64,000 nt of DNA from Pseudomonas sp. H3(2019) (GTDB lineage Bacteria; Pseudomonadota; Gammaproteobacteria; Pseudomonadales; Pseudomonadaceae). The stretch is from NCBI RefSeq assembly GCF_007713465.1, contig NZ_VMSG01000012.1:103098-167097 (forward strand). The letters run 5' to 3'. The notes under the pieces were generated by a model, which searched no databases, was not told the origin of the DNA, and was given only the letters and a program-made list of their open reading frames with translations. The first letter of the stretch is position 1. The number at the start of each line of letters is the position of its first letter. Made by a program: the position numbers and the translations under genes. This document shows, in pieces, positions 25,545 through 35,043 of this stretch.

Positions 25545-26455
25545 ATGCTGGGGATCGTGTTCAGTGGCGTGCTGACGTTGCTGTCGACCTTGTTGCAGCG
25601 CCTGCCGTTGCTGAGCCTGATGATTCTGATTGTCGGTCGATTGTTCCTGGGGATCGCCCAAGGCTTGGGTGCATGGGCCAGGTGGGGCCCGAACACACCG
25701 CCCGCTCGATTTCCTGGAACGGCATTGCTTCGTATGCCGCGATTGCCATTGGTGCGCTACTGGGTGTGGTGATGGTCGATCAGTTGGGGTTCGTGAGTCT
25801 TGGGCTTGCGCTCTCGGGGTTAGCGCTGGCGGCACTGCTGCTGATTCGCAACAAGCCCTCGGTGCCGGTCATTCGCGGTGAGCGGCTGCCGTTTTGGGCG
25901 GTGTTCGGGCGCATAGCGCCGTTTGGTGTCAGCCTGAGCCTGGCCTCGATCGGCTACGGAACTCTCACCACCTTTATTACCCTGTTTTATGTCAGCCGTG
26001 GCTGGAGCGGTGCGGCCTGGTGCCTGACGGTCTTTGGCATTTGTTTCATCCTCGCGCGCCTGCTGTTTATCTCCAGCATCAACCGCTTTGGCGGGTTCAG
26101 CTCGGCCATTGCCTGCATGAGCATCGAAACCCTGGGGCTGGGCCTGTTGTGGCTGGCACCTACGACGGCAGTGGCGTTGATTGGTGCGGGGCTGACCGGG
26201 TTCGGTCTGTCACTGGTTTACCCGGCATTGGGTGTCGAGGCCATCAAGCAAGTGCCAAGCAGCAACCGTGGCGCCGGCTTGAGTGCCTATGCGGTGTTTT
26301 TTGATCTGGCGCTGGCGATTGCCGGGCCATTGATGGGCGCGGTGGCGTTGAACCTGGGGTACTCGTGGATTTTCTTCTGCGCGGCGCTGTTGTCGATCAC
26401 CGGACTGGGGCTGACCCTGCTGCTGAAACGTCGCTCAGCACTCAGCCCCTCGTAA
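25545..26455 (+). pseudogene. MFS transporter remnant, 5'-truncated and frameshifted
   Basis: Two overlapping frames together encode the later part of an MFS transporter. The first (from about 25546) gives MILIVGRLFLGIAQGLG, then loses sense. The second frame, open from 25673, resumes with GQVGPEHTARSISWNGIASYAAIAIGALLGVVMVDQLG and runs to the end with intact C-terminal helices. In whole members of this uncharacterised family a further 7-10 residues join FLGIAQGL to the GQVGPEHTARSISW segment, so a small out-of-frame deletion near 25665-25685 explains the shift. About 80 N-terminal residues are missing and replaced by the palindromic repeat. Expression of the C-terminal 260 residues as a functional transporter is unlikely. 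Confidence 0.82.
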
Positions 26456-26466
26456 GACCCTGGCGT

Positions 26467-27513
26467 CTACGGCAACGTCTGGTCAGCCGTCTGCATTCCC
26501 GCCCCGCTTGGCTTGCTCAGGGTTTGAGCAAAGAAACGCCCGGCTTCGGAGATCAGGTTACGGTGAATGTCCTCACGATTAACGCCGTCAGCATCGGTAC
26601 ACAAGGCCGGCATCGCCGCGAGTTGCTCCTGGGTACACGGTGCCATGAACACGAAATGCCCGGCCCCCGCCAGCAGTTTGAAATCCGGAGCAACGGGTAG
26701 CTTGCGAGCGAGCGCCGCAGCGTTTTTATCGAGGGCGACCAGTTTGTCGCCATCGCCGCTATAGAGCAGCACCGGCACATGCACACCGGCCAGGGTATGG
26801 CGACCGAACTTCAGGCTCAATGGCGCCATCAGTAACAGCGCGTGAACCCGTGGGTCAGCGACTGGTTGCAAGTCATCGCGGTCGACAATCAGTTCACCGT
26901 TGGTGCTGCAGGCGTCTCCGTCGTCAGGGCGTTCTTTACAGTAAAGGCGTAAACGATTCAGGTCCGGCGTGGCACCCGAAAGAATCAACGCTGTTTCGCC
27001 ACCGGCCGAATAGCCGATCACCCCAACCTCGTCGGGATTGACGAACGGCGACAGCATGGGGTCGGCCAGGGTTGCGGTAATGGCTTCGGAAATCTGGATC
27101 GGCCGTCCATAAAGGTTGCTTAACGTACCGAGGCGGCTGTGATCCTTGGAGTTGTCACCGGGATGAATCACCGCCACCACCACAAAGCCTTTGCGTGCCA
27201 GCGATGTGGCAAGGTCATGCAACGCCAATGGGGTGCCGATGTTGCCGTGGGAGAGCATCAACATCGGAAAGCGGCCAATCGCGACCCTTGCGTCTTCGGT
27301 CGCCTGGACTTGATAACCCTCGAGCTTGCTGAAATGTTCGATGCCGGTCGACGGATAAAAGGCGATGGCCCGCATGGGCTGTAAATCCAGCGGATCGAGA
27401 AACGTCAGCTCATGGTAGCCAACGCTCCAATGAGGGTGCGGCGCAGGCGCGGCTTGCACTGAATTCAGGCTGCTGAGCAGGCAAATCAGTAACATTGCAC
27501 AAAGACGCATCAT
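26467..27513 (-). CDS. Secreted alpha/beta hydrolase, dienelactone/PAF-acetylhydrolase-like
   Basis: From the ATG at 27513 the protein is 348 residues with a signal peptide (MMRLCAMLLICLLSSLNSVQA). The hydrolase fold shows the nucleophile elbow VGVIGYSAGGETALIL (Ser in GYSAG), an oxyanion-region segment PMLMLSHGNIGTPLALHDLA, an Asp in PVLLYSGDGDKLVAL, and a late His in LAGAGHFVFMAP. Ester or lactone hydrolysis in the periplasm is likely; the substrate is unknown. AAGGTGGGG at 27521-27529 on the coding strand supports this start over the GTG at 27525. The gene converges on the MFS remnant. Confidence 0.8.
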   Translation of the reverse strand: MMRLCAMLLICLLSSLNSVQAAPAPHPHWSVGYHELTFLDPLDLQPMRAIAFYPSTGIEHFSKLEGYQVQATEDARVAIGRFPMLMLSHGNIGTPLALHDLATSLARKGFVVVAVIHPGDNSKDHSRLGTLSNLYGRPIQISEAITATLADPMLSPFVNPDEVGVIGYSAGGETALILSGATPDLNRLRLYCKERPDDGDACSTNGELIVDRDDLQPVADPRVHALLLMAPLSLKFGRHTLAGVHVPVLLYSGDGDKLVALDKNAAALARKLPVAPDFKLLAGAGHFVFMAPCTQEQLAAMPALCTDADGVNREDIHRNLISEAGRFFAQTLSKPSGAGMQTADQTLP

Positions 27514-27689
27514 GGGATGCCCCACCTTGTTACCCGATTGGAATACCCGTTTTCCGCCAATCCCTTGGATTAAAGCCTTGCGCCGACAATTGCCGCTTTC
27601 AAGGTCTATGCAGAACGGGGCCGATAACCCGAGACTGCATAACCTGGGCCAACACCTGAAACGACAGCGCTTTTGAAGCAGATACAGAA

Positions 27690-27735
27690 AGACTCCGTAC
27701 CCTGATCGTTTTACGACGATCAGGGTACGGAGTCT
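27690..27735 (-). terminator. 20-bp perfect stem downstream of azoR
   Basis: AGACTCCGTACCCTGATCGT (27690-27709) and its exact complement (27716-27735) flank a six-base loop. On the minus strand the stem is followed by TTTCTGT, a weak U-tract, and it lies 40 bases after the azoR stop, so termination of azoR is the likely role. The stem is unusually long and mismatch-free. The remaining 27514-27689 holds nothing recognisable other than the hydrolase promoter region. Confidence 0.7.
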
Positions 27736-27775
27736 AGTGGGTATTGCCTGAGCTTATTAACTCTTTACGCAAGCC

Positions 27776-28387
27776 TTACGCGGCAGCGAACAGTTGCTCG
27801 CTGATGCGTGCCTGAGCGTCGCTCATGGCTTTGTTGCGAACGTCGTCACCGTAAGCCAGGCCATGGGCGCGGACGAACTCGATATCGGTGATGCCCATAA
27901 AGCCCAGCATGACTTTCAAATACTCTTCGTGACCTACGCCAGTCGCCTGGCCCACGTGCATGCCGCCAGAAGTCGACACCACCACGACTTTCTTGTTACC
28001 GCACAGACCTTCAGGGCCGGCTTCGGTGTAGCGGAAAGTCTGGCCGGCAACGGCAATGCGGTCGATCCAGGCCTTGAGCTGGGTCGGGATAGTAAAGTTG
28101 TACATCGGCGCAGCAATCACGACGGCATCGGCAGCGAGGAATTCAGCCAGGGTCGAAGCGCTCAGTTCGGCTTCGTGCTGTTGTGCGGCGTTACGCAACT
28201 CGGCAGTGGTGCCGGCAGCGACCAGCGTCGCGGCAGAGAAATGGCTGATGGCGTCGCTGGCCAGGTCGCGGTAGGTCACCACGGCAGCAGGCTCGGCGGC
28301 TTTCCAGGCCTGGACGACACTGTGGCTCAACTGACGGGAAGCAGAGTTGTCGCCAAGGATGCTCGAATCAATGTGCAAGAGTTTCAT
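27776..28387 (-). CDS. azoR: FMN-dependent NADH-azoreductase
   Basis: The protein is 203 residues, [28 protein letters not shown], a flavodoxin-fold quinone/azo reductase. The FMN-binding pieces are [41 protein letters not shown] and [12 protein letters not shown]. Such enzymes reduce azo compounds and quinones by two electrons and often serve in thiol or quinone stress defence. GGAG precedes the ATG at 28387; the longer upstream frame is not used. A LysR-type gene diverges from it across 128 bases and is its probable regulator. Confidence 0.93.
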   Translation of the reverse strand: MKLLHIDSSILGDNSASRQLSHSVVQAWKAAEPAAVVTYRDLASDAISHFSAATLVAAGTTAELRNAAQQHEAELSASTLAEFLAADAVVIAAPMYNFTIPTQLKAWIDRIAVAGQTFRYTEAGPEGLCGNKKVVVVSTSGGMHVGQATGVGHEEYLKVMLGFMGITDIEFVRAHGLAYGDDVRNKAMSDAQARISEQLFAAA

Positions 28388-28515
28388 GTGGGATCTCCAA
28401 GTGAGGATCGCCACCGGGCGATCTAGTGGAAACAATCCTACAGATGAAACCAATAGCCGATTAGCCAGCAACAATGTGATAGTTTGTCCCACTGATAGGA
28501 CAGTCGAGTAATGCC

Positions 28516-29424
28516 ATGCAAGACCTCAATGACCTTTACTACTTCGCCAAAGTCGTCGAAGCCGGCGGTTTCGCCGCCGCCGGGCGCGTGTTGGGCATTC
28601 CCAAGTCGCGGTTGTCGCGGCGTATTGCCGAACTTGAAGAGCGCCTGGGGGCCCGCCTCCTCCAGCGCACCACCCGCCAGCTGAAGCTGACCGCTGTCGG
28701 CGAGCGCTATTTGCGCCATTGCCAGGCAATGCTGCTGGAGGCCGAAATGGCTGACGAGGCCGTCGCCAGCATGTCCAGCGAGCCCCGAGGGCGGTTGCGG
28801 GTTTCCTGCCCCGTTGGGCTGGCTCATGAGTTTTTGCCATCGGTCATCAGCTCGTTTCTGGAACGCTTTCCTCAAGTGCAATTGGAGATGCAGTTGCTCA
28901 ACCGCCGGGTCGACCTGGTGACCGAAGGCATCGATGTCGCCTTGAGAGTGCGCGAACTGGGTGATGAAGACCCGTTGCTGGTTACCCGGCGCCTGCGCCA
29001 GGCGCAAATGGTGATGATCGCCAGCCCGGCCTTTATACGCGAGCATCCGATCAGCAGCCCGGAAGACCTGAAGCAGGTGCCGGTGCTGGGTGCTCTGGAG
29101 GCCGATCGCATGGTGCATCTGCGCATGCTCGATGCTCAGGGCAAGAGCTATGACCTGTCGCTGGAAGCACGACTGGGGATCGATGATTTCATCGTGCGCA
29201 AAGCCTGCACGCTGGCAGGTCTTGGCTTTACCCTGCTGCCGATGATGTACTGCGAAGAGGAACTGGAAAACGGCTCGCTCGTGCAACTCTTGCCCGAGTG
29301 GTCGCTGCCTGGCGGTTGGCTGCTGGCGGTCTACCCTCATCGGCGCGGTTTGCTACCGGCGGTACGCGCCTGGATTGATCATTTGACCGAATCATTCAAA
29401 GCCTGTGGGGATCGATTGTTATGA
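28516..29424 (+). CDS. LysR family transcriptional regulator, divergent from azoR
   Basis: The 302-residue protein has an N-terminal winged helix ([56 protein letters not shown]) and a C-terminal periplasmic-binding-like effector domain. It resembles the pseudomonad group of LysR proteins with SKSRLSRRI recognition helices. Divergence from azoR implies control of that gene, by the usual LysR arrangement. YjbR begins inside its last codons (ATGA at 29421). Confidence 0.92.
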   Translation: MQDLNDLYYFAKVVEAGGFAAAGRVLGIPKSRLSRRIAELEERLGARLLQRTTRQLKLTAVGERYLRHCQAMLLEAEMADEAVASMSSEPRGRLRVSCPVGLAHEFLPSVISSFLERFPQVQLEMQLLNRRVDLVTEGIDVALRVRELGDEDPLLVTRRLRQAQMVMIASPAFIREHPISSPEDLKQVPVLGALEADRMVHLRMLDAQGKSYDLSLEARLGIDDFIVRKACTLAGLGFTLLPMMYCEEELENGSLVQLLPEWSLPGGWLLAVYPHRRGLLPAVRAWIDHLTESFKACGDRLL

Positions 29425-29780
29425 AGGCTAAACCGATGACTGAAGAAGACGTGGCGCGTTTCTGCCTGGCACTGCCCGGCGCGCAAGAAGATTACAAATG
29501 GGGCGGCGTACGGGTGTTTTCGGTTGCTGGAAACAAGATGTTTGCCCTGCAAAACCTGCGGGGTGAGTCATTGGCGTTCAAGGTCGACAAAGAGCTGTTT
29601 CTGGGGCATGTCGACCGCCCGGGCATCGGGCCTGCGCCCTATCTGGCAAGGACGCAGTGGATCATCATGCAAACGCCCTACCCGCTTGGCGCCGATGAGT
29701 TGCAAGGCTTGCTGCAACGTTCTCACCAACTGGTGGTGAGCAAGTTGCCCAAGCGCGTGCAGGTCGGGTTATTGCTTTAG
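29421..29780 (+). CDS. MmcQ/YjbR family protein
   Basis: The protein is 119 residues and has the CyaY-like fold signature of this family: VARFCLALPGAQEDYKWGGVRVFSVAGNKMFALQ, then FKVDKELFLGHVDRPGIGPAPYLARTQWI. The family is called DNA-binding by analogy, but its cellular job is unsettled. It overlaps the LysR gene by four bases and ends four bases into the convergent DUF1294 gene. A second start, ATG for MTEEDV, is possible five codons later. Confidence 0.85.
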   Translation: MKAKPMTEEDVARFCLALPGAQEDYKWGGVRVFSVAGNKMFALQNLRGESLAFKVDKELFLGHVDRPGIGPAPYLARTQWIIMQTPYPLGADELQGLLQRSHQLVVSKLPKRVQVGLLL

Positions 29781-30181
29781 AACAAGCTGAAGCGGCCGGC
29801 GCCGATAAACAACTGGTCGATCCAGAACACCTGATGCAGCAGCACGATGATCCAGAACACCAACTGATAGGAGACTTTGCGGGTCTTGTGCCGAAACACT
29901 TGCTGGGCGAGCAAGGCGCCCGGCCAGCCACCGGCCAGTTCAACCGCGTGCAGTATTTTTTCCGGTGTACGCCAGCTGTCGGCGCGGGCCTTGCGCTTGT
30001 CGCGCCAGTACAGGACGAACGCCAGTCCGCTGACCATCCCATAAGCTGCGAGCGGAACCAGCGAAATCCCGCGCCACCATAAAAGGGTCGAACCAAAAGC
30101 CGGCAAGGCGCACAGCACCAGGAACACCAGGCCTTTGAGGCGCGGGTTTTGAATCCCGCGCCCATTGCGTGGCTCGATCAC
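29777..30181 (-). CDS. DUF1294 membrane protein
   Basis: From GTG 30181 the protein is 134 residues, [31 protein letters not shown], with three to four hydrophobic segments and the DUF1294 core [49 protein letters not shown]. Many DUF1294 proteins are fused to or paired with cold-shock domains; none is present here. The GTG overlaps the uppP stop (GTGA), implying coupling to uppP. A TTG start at 30208 is also open. Confidence 0.82.
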   Translation of the reverse strand: MIEPRNGRGIQNPRLKGLVFLVLCALPAFGSTLLWWRGISLVPLAAYGMVSGLAFVLYWRDKRKARADSWRTPEKILHAVELAGGWPGALLAQQVFRHKTRKVSYQLVFWIIVLLHQVFWIDQLFIGAGRFSLF

Positions 30182-31008
30182 GATGTGGCGGCTGCCCAGT
30201 CTACCCAACCAAACTGCCAGGTCGCCAGAATCAGCAAACCAAACGCGATCCGGTACCAGGCAAACGCGGCGTAGCTGTGGCTGGCAATGAACTTGAGCAA
30301 GCCCTTGACCGCGATCATTGCGAAAACAAACGCAGTGACGAAGCCGATCGCGAACACCGGGAGGTCAGCGGCCTGGAACAGGTCGCGATATTTGTAGCCG
30401 GAGTACACCGCGGCACCGACCATGGTTGGCATGGCCAGGAAGAACGAAAACTCGGTGGCGGTTTTACGCGATAGACCAAACAACAAGCCGCCGATGATCG
30501 TCGAGCCAGAGCGCGAAGTGCCGGGAATCATCGCCAGGCACTGGGCAAAACCGACCTTCAGGGCATCTTTCCAGGTGATCTCGTCGACGGTTTCGGCGTG
30601 CACGCTGTGCTCGCGACGCTCAGCCCACAACATGATGACCCCGCCCACCACCAGCGCCGTCGCCACGGTGACGGGGTTGAACAGGTATTTGTAGATCAGG
30701 TCAGCGAAGATCACTCCCAGTACCACCGCCGGCATGAAAGCGATCAACAGGTTGACGGTAAACCGTTGAGCGTTGCGCTGCGTTGGCAACCCGGTCACCA
30801 CGTCGAGGATCTTGCGGCGAAACTCCCAGACCACGGCCAGGATCGCGCCGAGCTGGATGATGATGTTGAATGCTTTCTCGCGCTCGCCACCGAAGTTGAG
30901 CAAATCCGCGACGATAATCTGGTGCCCGGTACTGGAAATGGGCAAAAACTCTGTCAGTCCTTCTACAACGCCAAGAATCAAAGCCTGAGCGGCGGTCCAA
31001 AAATCCAT
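30178..31008 (-). CDS. uppP: Undecaprenyl-diphosphate phosphatase UppP (BacA)
   Basis: The 276-residue polytopic protein recycles the lipid carrier for peptidoglycan and O-antigen synthesis by removing a phosphate from undecaprenyl diphosphate. The two family motifs are present: [14 protein letters not shown] at about residues 17-30 and [21 protein letters not shown] at about 168-188. ATG 31008 follows GGGGG by about five bases. The upstream frame from 31041 adds residues that are not family-like. It is co-transcribed with the DUF1294 gene. Confidence 0.95.
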   Translation of the reverse strand: MDFWTAAQALILGVVEGLTEFLPISSTGHQIIVADLLNFGGEREKAFNIIIQLGAILAVVWEFRRKILDVVTGLPTQRNAQRFTVNLLIAFMPAVVLGVIFADLIYKYLFNPVTVATALVVGGVIMLWAERREHSVHAETVDEITWKDALKVGFAQCLAMIPGTSRSGSTIIGGLLFGLSRKTATEFSFFLAMPTMVGAAVYSGYKYRDLFQAADLPVFAIGFVTAFVFAMIAVKGLLKFIASHSYAAFAWYRIAFGLLILATWQFGWVDWAAATS

Positions 31009-31306
31009 TAATCCCCCAATGAAACGATGCCTCCAAGGCATGCCTCGTTAAAAATATTCAAGCGTTCACTGCGATCAGCGTCATTGAATGACAACGCGCA
31101 CAATCCCTGTGCGAAACGTTAAAAATCTGCCGAAAAATCAGCGCGATTTCAGATTTTTACTAACGCGGCCGAAATCCTATCAGACATGCCTGAATAACGC
31201 TGCGCCGTAATTGGACTTGAGTCGGATAGGCTCAATAGCAAAAACGTGCCTGAATGCTGGCGGTCGTTTATGACAGAACAAGAACAAAAAACGGAGTAAC
31301 ACGGTT
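31009..31306. promoter_or_regulatory. Divergent promoter region with inverted repeat at 31120-31159
   Basis: The gap of 298 bases lies between uppP (minus) and a chemoreceptor gene (plus). TAAAAATCTG at 31120-31129 and its exact complement at 31150-31159 flank a 20-base loop. Whether this is an operator or part of a transcript is unclear. No small gene was seen. ACGGAG at 31291-31296 is the receptor ribosome site. Confidence 0.4.
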
Positions 31307-32941
31307 ATGAATAGCTTGCGCAGTGTGTCGATCAGCCGTCGTCTGTGGCTCATCCTGATTGTGGCTGTGCTGATGCTGTTGACGTTGGGTGTGCTGATGC
31401 TCAAGCAGATCCACGATGACCTTTATCAGGCCAAGGCCCAGAAAACCCAGCATGTGGTGCAGACAGCCAGCGGCATTCTGGCCTACTACCACGATCTGGA
31501 AACCGCCGGCACCCTGACCCGCGAAGCGGCGCAGAAACAGGCATTGAGCGTGGTGCGCGGATTGCGCTACGACCAGAACGACTACTTCTGGATCAACGAC
31601 CTGACACCCGTGATGGTCATGCACCCGACCAATCCGAAACTTGAAGGCCAGAACCTTTCCGCGATCAAGGATCCGGACGGCTTCGCGTTGTTCAACGAGA
31701 TGGCGGCCATCGCCAAGGCCAAGGGCGCCGGTATGGTTGACTATCGCTGGCCAAAACCGGGCGCCAGTACACCGGTCCAGAAAACCTCCTACGTGAAACT
31801 CTTCGAGCCCTGGGGCTGGGTCATTGGTTCGGGGGTGTACATCGATGACATGCAGGCCGAGTTTTACGCACAGATGTGGCAGACATCGCTTGTCGGGCTC
31901 GCCATTGCTGTCCTTATGGCACTGCTGGTGACCCTGATTGCGCGCAGTATCGTGCGCCCACTCCAGGAAACCGTGAACGCCATGGCCAATATTGCCAGCG
32001 GTGAAAGCGATCTGACCCGTAGCCTTGATACCCATGGTCAGGACGAAGTGACCGAATTGGCGCAGCATTTCAACGCCTTCACGGCAAAACTGCGCCGGGT
32101 CATCACTCAGTTGCAACTGTCCGCCAGTGCCCTGGGGCAATCATCCAGCGACTTGGGCAACGATGCGGCCCAGGCCCAGGCGCGCAGCCAGCAACAGTCC
32201 CAACAAATGGAACTGGTGGCGACCGCCATCAATGAAGTGACCTATGGCGTGCAGGACGTGGCCAGGAATGCCGAACACGCCGCCAGCGAAATGCGCGATG
32301 CGCAAGCGCAGGCACAACAGGGGCAAGTGAACATCGACGGGAGCTTGCAGCAGATCGATCAGCTGTCGGGCACCATCGATCAAGCCGTTGAGGTTATCCG
32401 CACCCTGGCCACCGAAAGCACACAGATCGGCAGCGTGCTCGAAGTGATCCGTTCGATCGCCGAACAGACCAATCTGCTGGCGCTCAATGCGGCCATTGAA
32501 GCCGCCCGAGCCGGTGAGCAAGGACGGGGTTTCGCGGTGGTGGCCGATGAAGTCCGACTGCTGGCACAGCGCACGCAGAAGTCCACGGCTGAAATCCAGT
32601 CGATGATCGAGCGCTTGCAGAGCCATTCCGAGGCGGCAGTCAAAGTCATCGGCGACAGCAGCCGTGCCTCGCAGTTGACCATTGAACAGGCCGGGTTGGC
32701 GGGTGCCAGCCTGAACGCGATCGGCCAGGCCCTGAATAATCTCAACGGCCTGAACGCATCGATTGCCAGCGCAACCCTGCAACAGGCGCATGTGGTCGAG
32801 GACATCAACCAGAACGTCACCCAGGCCGCGGGTTTGTCCCACGGCACTGCCTTGGCCGCTGAGCAATCGAGCGTCGCAAGCGTGCATTTGAAAGAACTCA
32901 GTGAGCAGTTGAATGGCCTGCTCAAGCAGTTTCGGGTGTAG
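31307..32941 (+). CDS. Methyl-accepting chemotaxis protein with a single-Cache sensor
   Basis: The 544-residue receptor has a first membrane helix at about 12-33. A periplasmic single Cache domain follows at about 35-190, with the [37 protein letters not shown] segment typical of sCache_2. Then come a second membrane helix at about 192-212, a HAMP domain ([28 protein letters not shown]), and the cytoplasmic signalling hairpin with [39 protein letters not shown]. There is no C-terminal NWETF-type pentapeptide, so CheR/CheB recruitment by tether is not expected. Related sCache_2 receptors often sense small organic acids; the ligand here is unknown. Confidence 0.94.
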   Translation: MNSLRSVSISRRLWLILIVAVLMLLTLGVLMLKQIHDDLYQAKAQKTQHVVQTASGILAYYHDLETAGTLTREAAQKQALSVVRGLRYDQNDYFWINDLTPVMVMHPTNPKLEGQNLSAIKDPDGFALFNEMAAIAKAKGAGMVDYRWPKPGASTPVQKTSYVKLFEPWGWVIGSGVYIDDMQAEFYAQMWQTSLVGLAIAVLMALLVTLIARSIVRPLQETVNAMANIASGESDLTRSLDTHGQDEVTELAQHFNAFTAKLRRVITQLQLSASALGQSSSDLGNDAAQAQARSQQQSQQMELVATAINEVTYGVQDVARNAEHAASEMRDAQAQAQQGQVNIDGSLQQIDQLSGTIDQAVEVIRTLATESTQIGSVLEVIRSIAEQTNLLALNAAIEAARAGEQGRGFAVVADEVRLLAQRTQKSTAEIQSMIERLQSHSEAAVKVIGDSSRASQLTIEQAGLAGASLNAIGQALNNLNGLNASIASATLQQAHVVEDINQNVTQAAGLSHGTALAAEQSSVASVHLKELSEQLNGLLKQFRV

Positions 32942-32968
32942 ACACAATTTGCAGTGAAACACCGCTCC

Positions 32969-33058
32969 TGTGGGAGCGAGCTTGCTCGCGATGACGGTTT
33001 TACATTCAACATCAATGGTTGCTGTCACACCGCTATCGCGAGCAGGCTCACTCCCACA
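32969..33058. repeat. Inverted REP pair downstream of the chemoreceptor gene
   Basis: A REP unit at 32969-32993 (TGTGGGAGCGAGCTTGCTCG core) and an inverted, slightly diverged unit at 33033-33058 (ATCGCGAGCAGGCTCACTCC) face each other across about 40 bases. They occupy the gap before pnuC and may end or protect the receptor transcript. Confidence 0.85.
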
Positions 33059-33160
33059 TTCGATCGTTGCTGTTTCGAACCTTGCGATCACTTGACTGAC
33101 TGGCATTAGGGTCACCTGCGGTACAATCGGCGCCCTTTTCAACTTCACCAAGGATCCTTC

Positions 33161-33724
33161 ATGTCCGGGCTTGAACTGTTTGCCGCCGCACTCGGCGTGA
33201 TTGCCGTCTGGTTGACGGTCAAACAGAACCCTTGGTGCTGGCCGATCGGACTGGTCATGGTGCTGCTCTATAGCTGGATCTTCTTCGAGGTAAAGCTGTA
33301 TTCAGACATGCTGCTGCAGGTGATTTACGCTGGCTTGCAGCTTTACGGCTGGTGGCAGTGGACCCGTGCCGGCGAAGCGCAACATGGCCGGCAAGTCACG
33401 CAGCTGGATGGCCGTTCGATGTGGGCGGGGTTGGCCGTCGGTGCCGTCGGCAGCTTGCTGCTGGGCGCGGTCATGGCTCATTGGACTGATGCCGCGCAGC
33501 CCTGGCTGGACGCGGCATTGACCGGTTTCAGTCTGGTGGCGCAACTGTGGATGGCGCAAAAACGCCTGCAATGCTGGCCGTTGTGGATTGCCGTCGATGT
33601 GATTTTTGTCGGGCTGTTTATCTACAAGGGCTTGTACCTGACGGCTGCGCTCTATGGCCTGTTTACGCTGATCGCCGTGCAAGGCTGGCGCGAATGGCAG
33701 GCCGATCCGGCGCTGCGCGCATGA
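33161..33724 (+). CDS. pnuC: PnuC-type nicotinamide riboside/mononucleotide transporter
   Basis: The 187-residue membrane protein has about seven helices and the PnuC words VWLTVKQNPWCWPIGLVMVLLYSWIFFEVKLYSDMLLQVIYAGLQLYGWWQW, which include the ligand-contacting Trp/Asn cluster of the family. PnuC proteins move nicotinamide riboside by facilitated diffusion, trapped inside by phosphorylation. The next gene encodes just such a kinase-like protein and overlaps the stop by four bases. AAGGAT precedes the ATG. Confidence 0.93.
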   Translation: MSGLELFAAALGVIAVWLTVKQNPWCWPIGLVMVLLYSWIFFEVKLYSDMLLQVIYAGLQLYGWWQWTRAGEAQHGRQVTQLDGRSMWAGLAVGAVGSLLLGAVMAHWTDAAQPWLDAALTGFSLVAQLWMAQKRLQCWPLWIAVDVIFVGLFIYKGLYLTAALYGLFTLIAVQGWREWQADPALRA

Positions 33725-34245
33725 AGGTCCTGGTACTCACCGGCCCGGAATCCAGTGGCAAAAGCTGGTTATCGGCAGAACTTCAACGCCACTTTGGTGG
33801 GTTGCTGGTGGGCGAATTCGTTCGTTACTTCATTGAGCAGAACCCTCGTGATACCTGCCTTGCCGATATCCCGCAGATTGCCCGAGGTCAAATGGCCTGG
33901 GAAGACAGCGCCCGGGCCCAGCGCCCCGCGTTGCTGATTCTCGACACGCACTTGCTGAGCAATGTGCTGTGGAGCCAAACCCTGTTTGGCGAATGCCCCG
34001 CCTGGATCGAAGACGCTTTGCTGGCCAGGCAGTACGACCTGCACCTGCTGCTTTCTCCCGAATCGGTTGACTGGACGGATGACGGCCAGCGCTGCCAACC
34101 GGATCTGAACCAGCGCCTGGCGTTCTTCAACGCGACAAAAGCCTGGCTGGAACAACATCAGCAACGGCTACAAGTCATCAACGGCGATTGGGCTGAGCGC
34201 CGTCGTCAGGCCTTTGTTGCAGTGGAGCAATTGCTAACGCCGTGA
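33721..34245 (+). CDS. NadR-like nicotinamide riboside kinase (P-loop ATPase)
   Basis: The protein of 174 residues begins MKVLVLTGPESSGKSWLSAELQRHFGG with a clear Walker A (GPESSGKS, about 8-15), followed by VGEFVRYFIEQNP and LLILDTHLLSNVLWSQTLFG with the acidic Walker B-like DT, as in the C-terminal kinase domain of NadR. The NMN adenylyltransferase and DNA-binding domains of full NadR are absent. With pnuC it forms an uptake-and-phosphorylation pair for NAD salvage: transporter brings in nicotinamide riboside and the kinase makes NMN. Confidence 0.87.
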   Translation: MKVLVLTGPESSGKSWLSAELQRHFGGLLVGEFVRYFIEQNPRDTCLADIPQIARGQMAWEDSARAQRPALLILDTHLLSNVLWSQTLFGECPAWIEDALLARQYDLHLLLSPESVDWTDDGQRCQPDLNQRLAFFNATKAWLEQHQQRLQVINGDWAERRRQAFVAVEQLLTP

Positions 34246-34602
34246 AGGTATCCCCGCTCGATACGTCCCCGGTTTCCCCCTGTTTTTTGGACCATGTGTC
34301 CGTTTCTGAAACACTCCAGTGCAGCGCAACAGCCCTATCAGCGGCCTTCATCCGCTTGTCATGCTGACTGTTAAGTCATTGATACACTCGCCCGCAAACA
34401 CTTGATTTAGAGCTTTTCGACCTACGGGGCCGGCTCACGATGGCGGGCACCGTCTCACGGTTGATACAGCTCAAACATCCCTCTGCCTGTGCTGTCCCTT
34501 AACCTATTGAATTCAATCAACAAATAAAAAGCGGCACAGCTTCTGCTCTCTCCTTCACAACGCTGACCAAGGCCAGCGCACAAAAGACGAGGGAGTGCCG
34601 AC
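34246..34602 (+). promoter_or_regulatory. fap promoter region with sigma-54-like -24/-12 site at 34533-34546
   Basis: The 357-base gap before fapA contains CGGCACAGCTTCTGCT, in which GG at 34533-34534 and GC at 34545-34546 are ten bases apart, the exact spacing of a sigma-54 promoter; the flanking TGGCAC/TTGC consensus is matched at most positions. ATTGAATTCAAT (34506-34517), a perfect 12-bp palindrome, lies just upstream. TGACTGTTAAGTCA (34365-34378) lies about 155 bases upstream of the -24 element and is symmetric, where an enhancer protein could bind. A sigma-54 activator gene flanks the far end of the operon. Promoter use is inferred. Confidence 0.6.
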
Positions 34603-35043
34603 GTGGAGACAATCGATAAAGGCTTTATCCGCCTCCTGCTGATCGGATGTGCGTTCAGCTCCGTCATCAGTCTGCCTGTCCCGGCCGCCGATGGGATCAT
34701 CATCATCCAGCGGGAAGTCCAAACGCGTAACGCGACTCGCCGCCCCATGGTTCCCGACCCTAGCCCCCTGACCGTCAATGCCAACCCGTCCAAACAAGTC
34801 ATCAGTGCAACCAATGAACTGTCGGACAGTGACATTTCCGGCATCAGCAGCGGTGCAAGCATCGCCGGCACGATCACTCAAGCCACCGGCACACTGAGCG
34901 GCAACGTCAACGGTCAGTCACAGCTGCCCGGCTTGTCCGCAGGACATTCCGCAGGCTCCGGCAACGGTGTTGCCAACAGGATCAACGGCACCATCCAGCA
35001 AGGCCTGGGCAGTCTGAATGTTATCGGGGGGACAATGAAATGA
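34603..35043 (+). CDS. fapA: FapA, functional amyloid operon protein
   Basis: The protein is 146 residues from a GTG start with a GAGGGAG site upstream. It has an N-terminal hydrophobic export segment (LLLIGCAFSSVISLPVPAADG) and a low-complexity Gly/Ser/Asn-rich body (SISGISSGASIAGTITQATGTLSGN-like). FapA is the first protein of the Fap system; it is thought to influence the FapB/FapC ratio in the fibre or to act as a periplasmic chaperone. The identity rests on its place directly before fapB with a four-base overlap and on composition, since FapA proteins diverge quickly. Confidence 0.88.
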   Translation: METIDKGFIRLLLIGCAFSSVISLPVPAADGIIIIQREVQTRNATRRPMVPDPSPLTVNANPSKQVISATNELSDSDISGISSGASIAGTITQATGTLSGNVNGQSQLPGLSAGHSAGSGNGVANRINGTIQQGLGSLNVIGGTMK

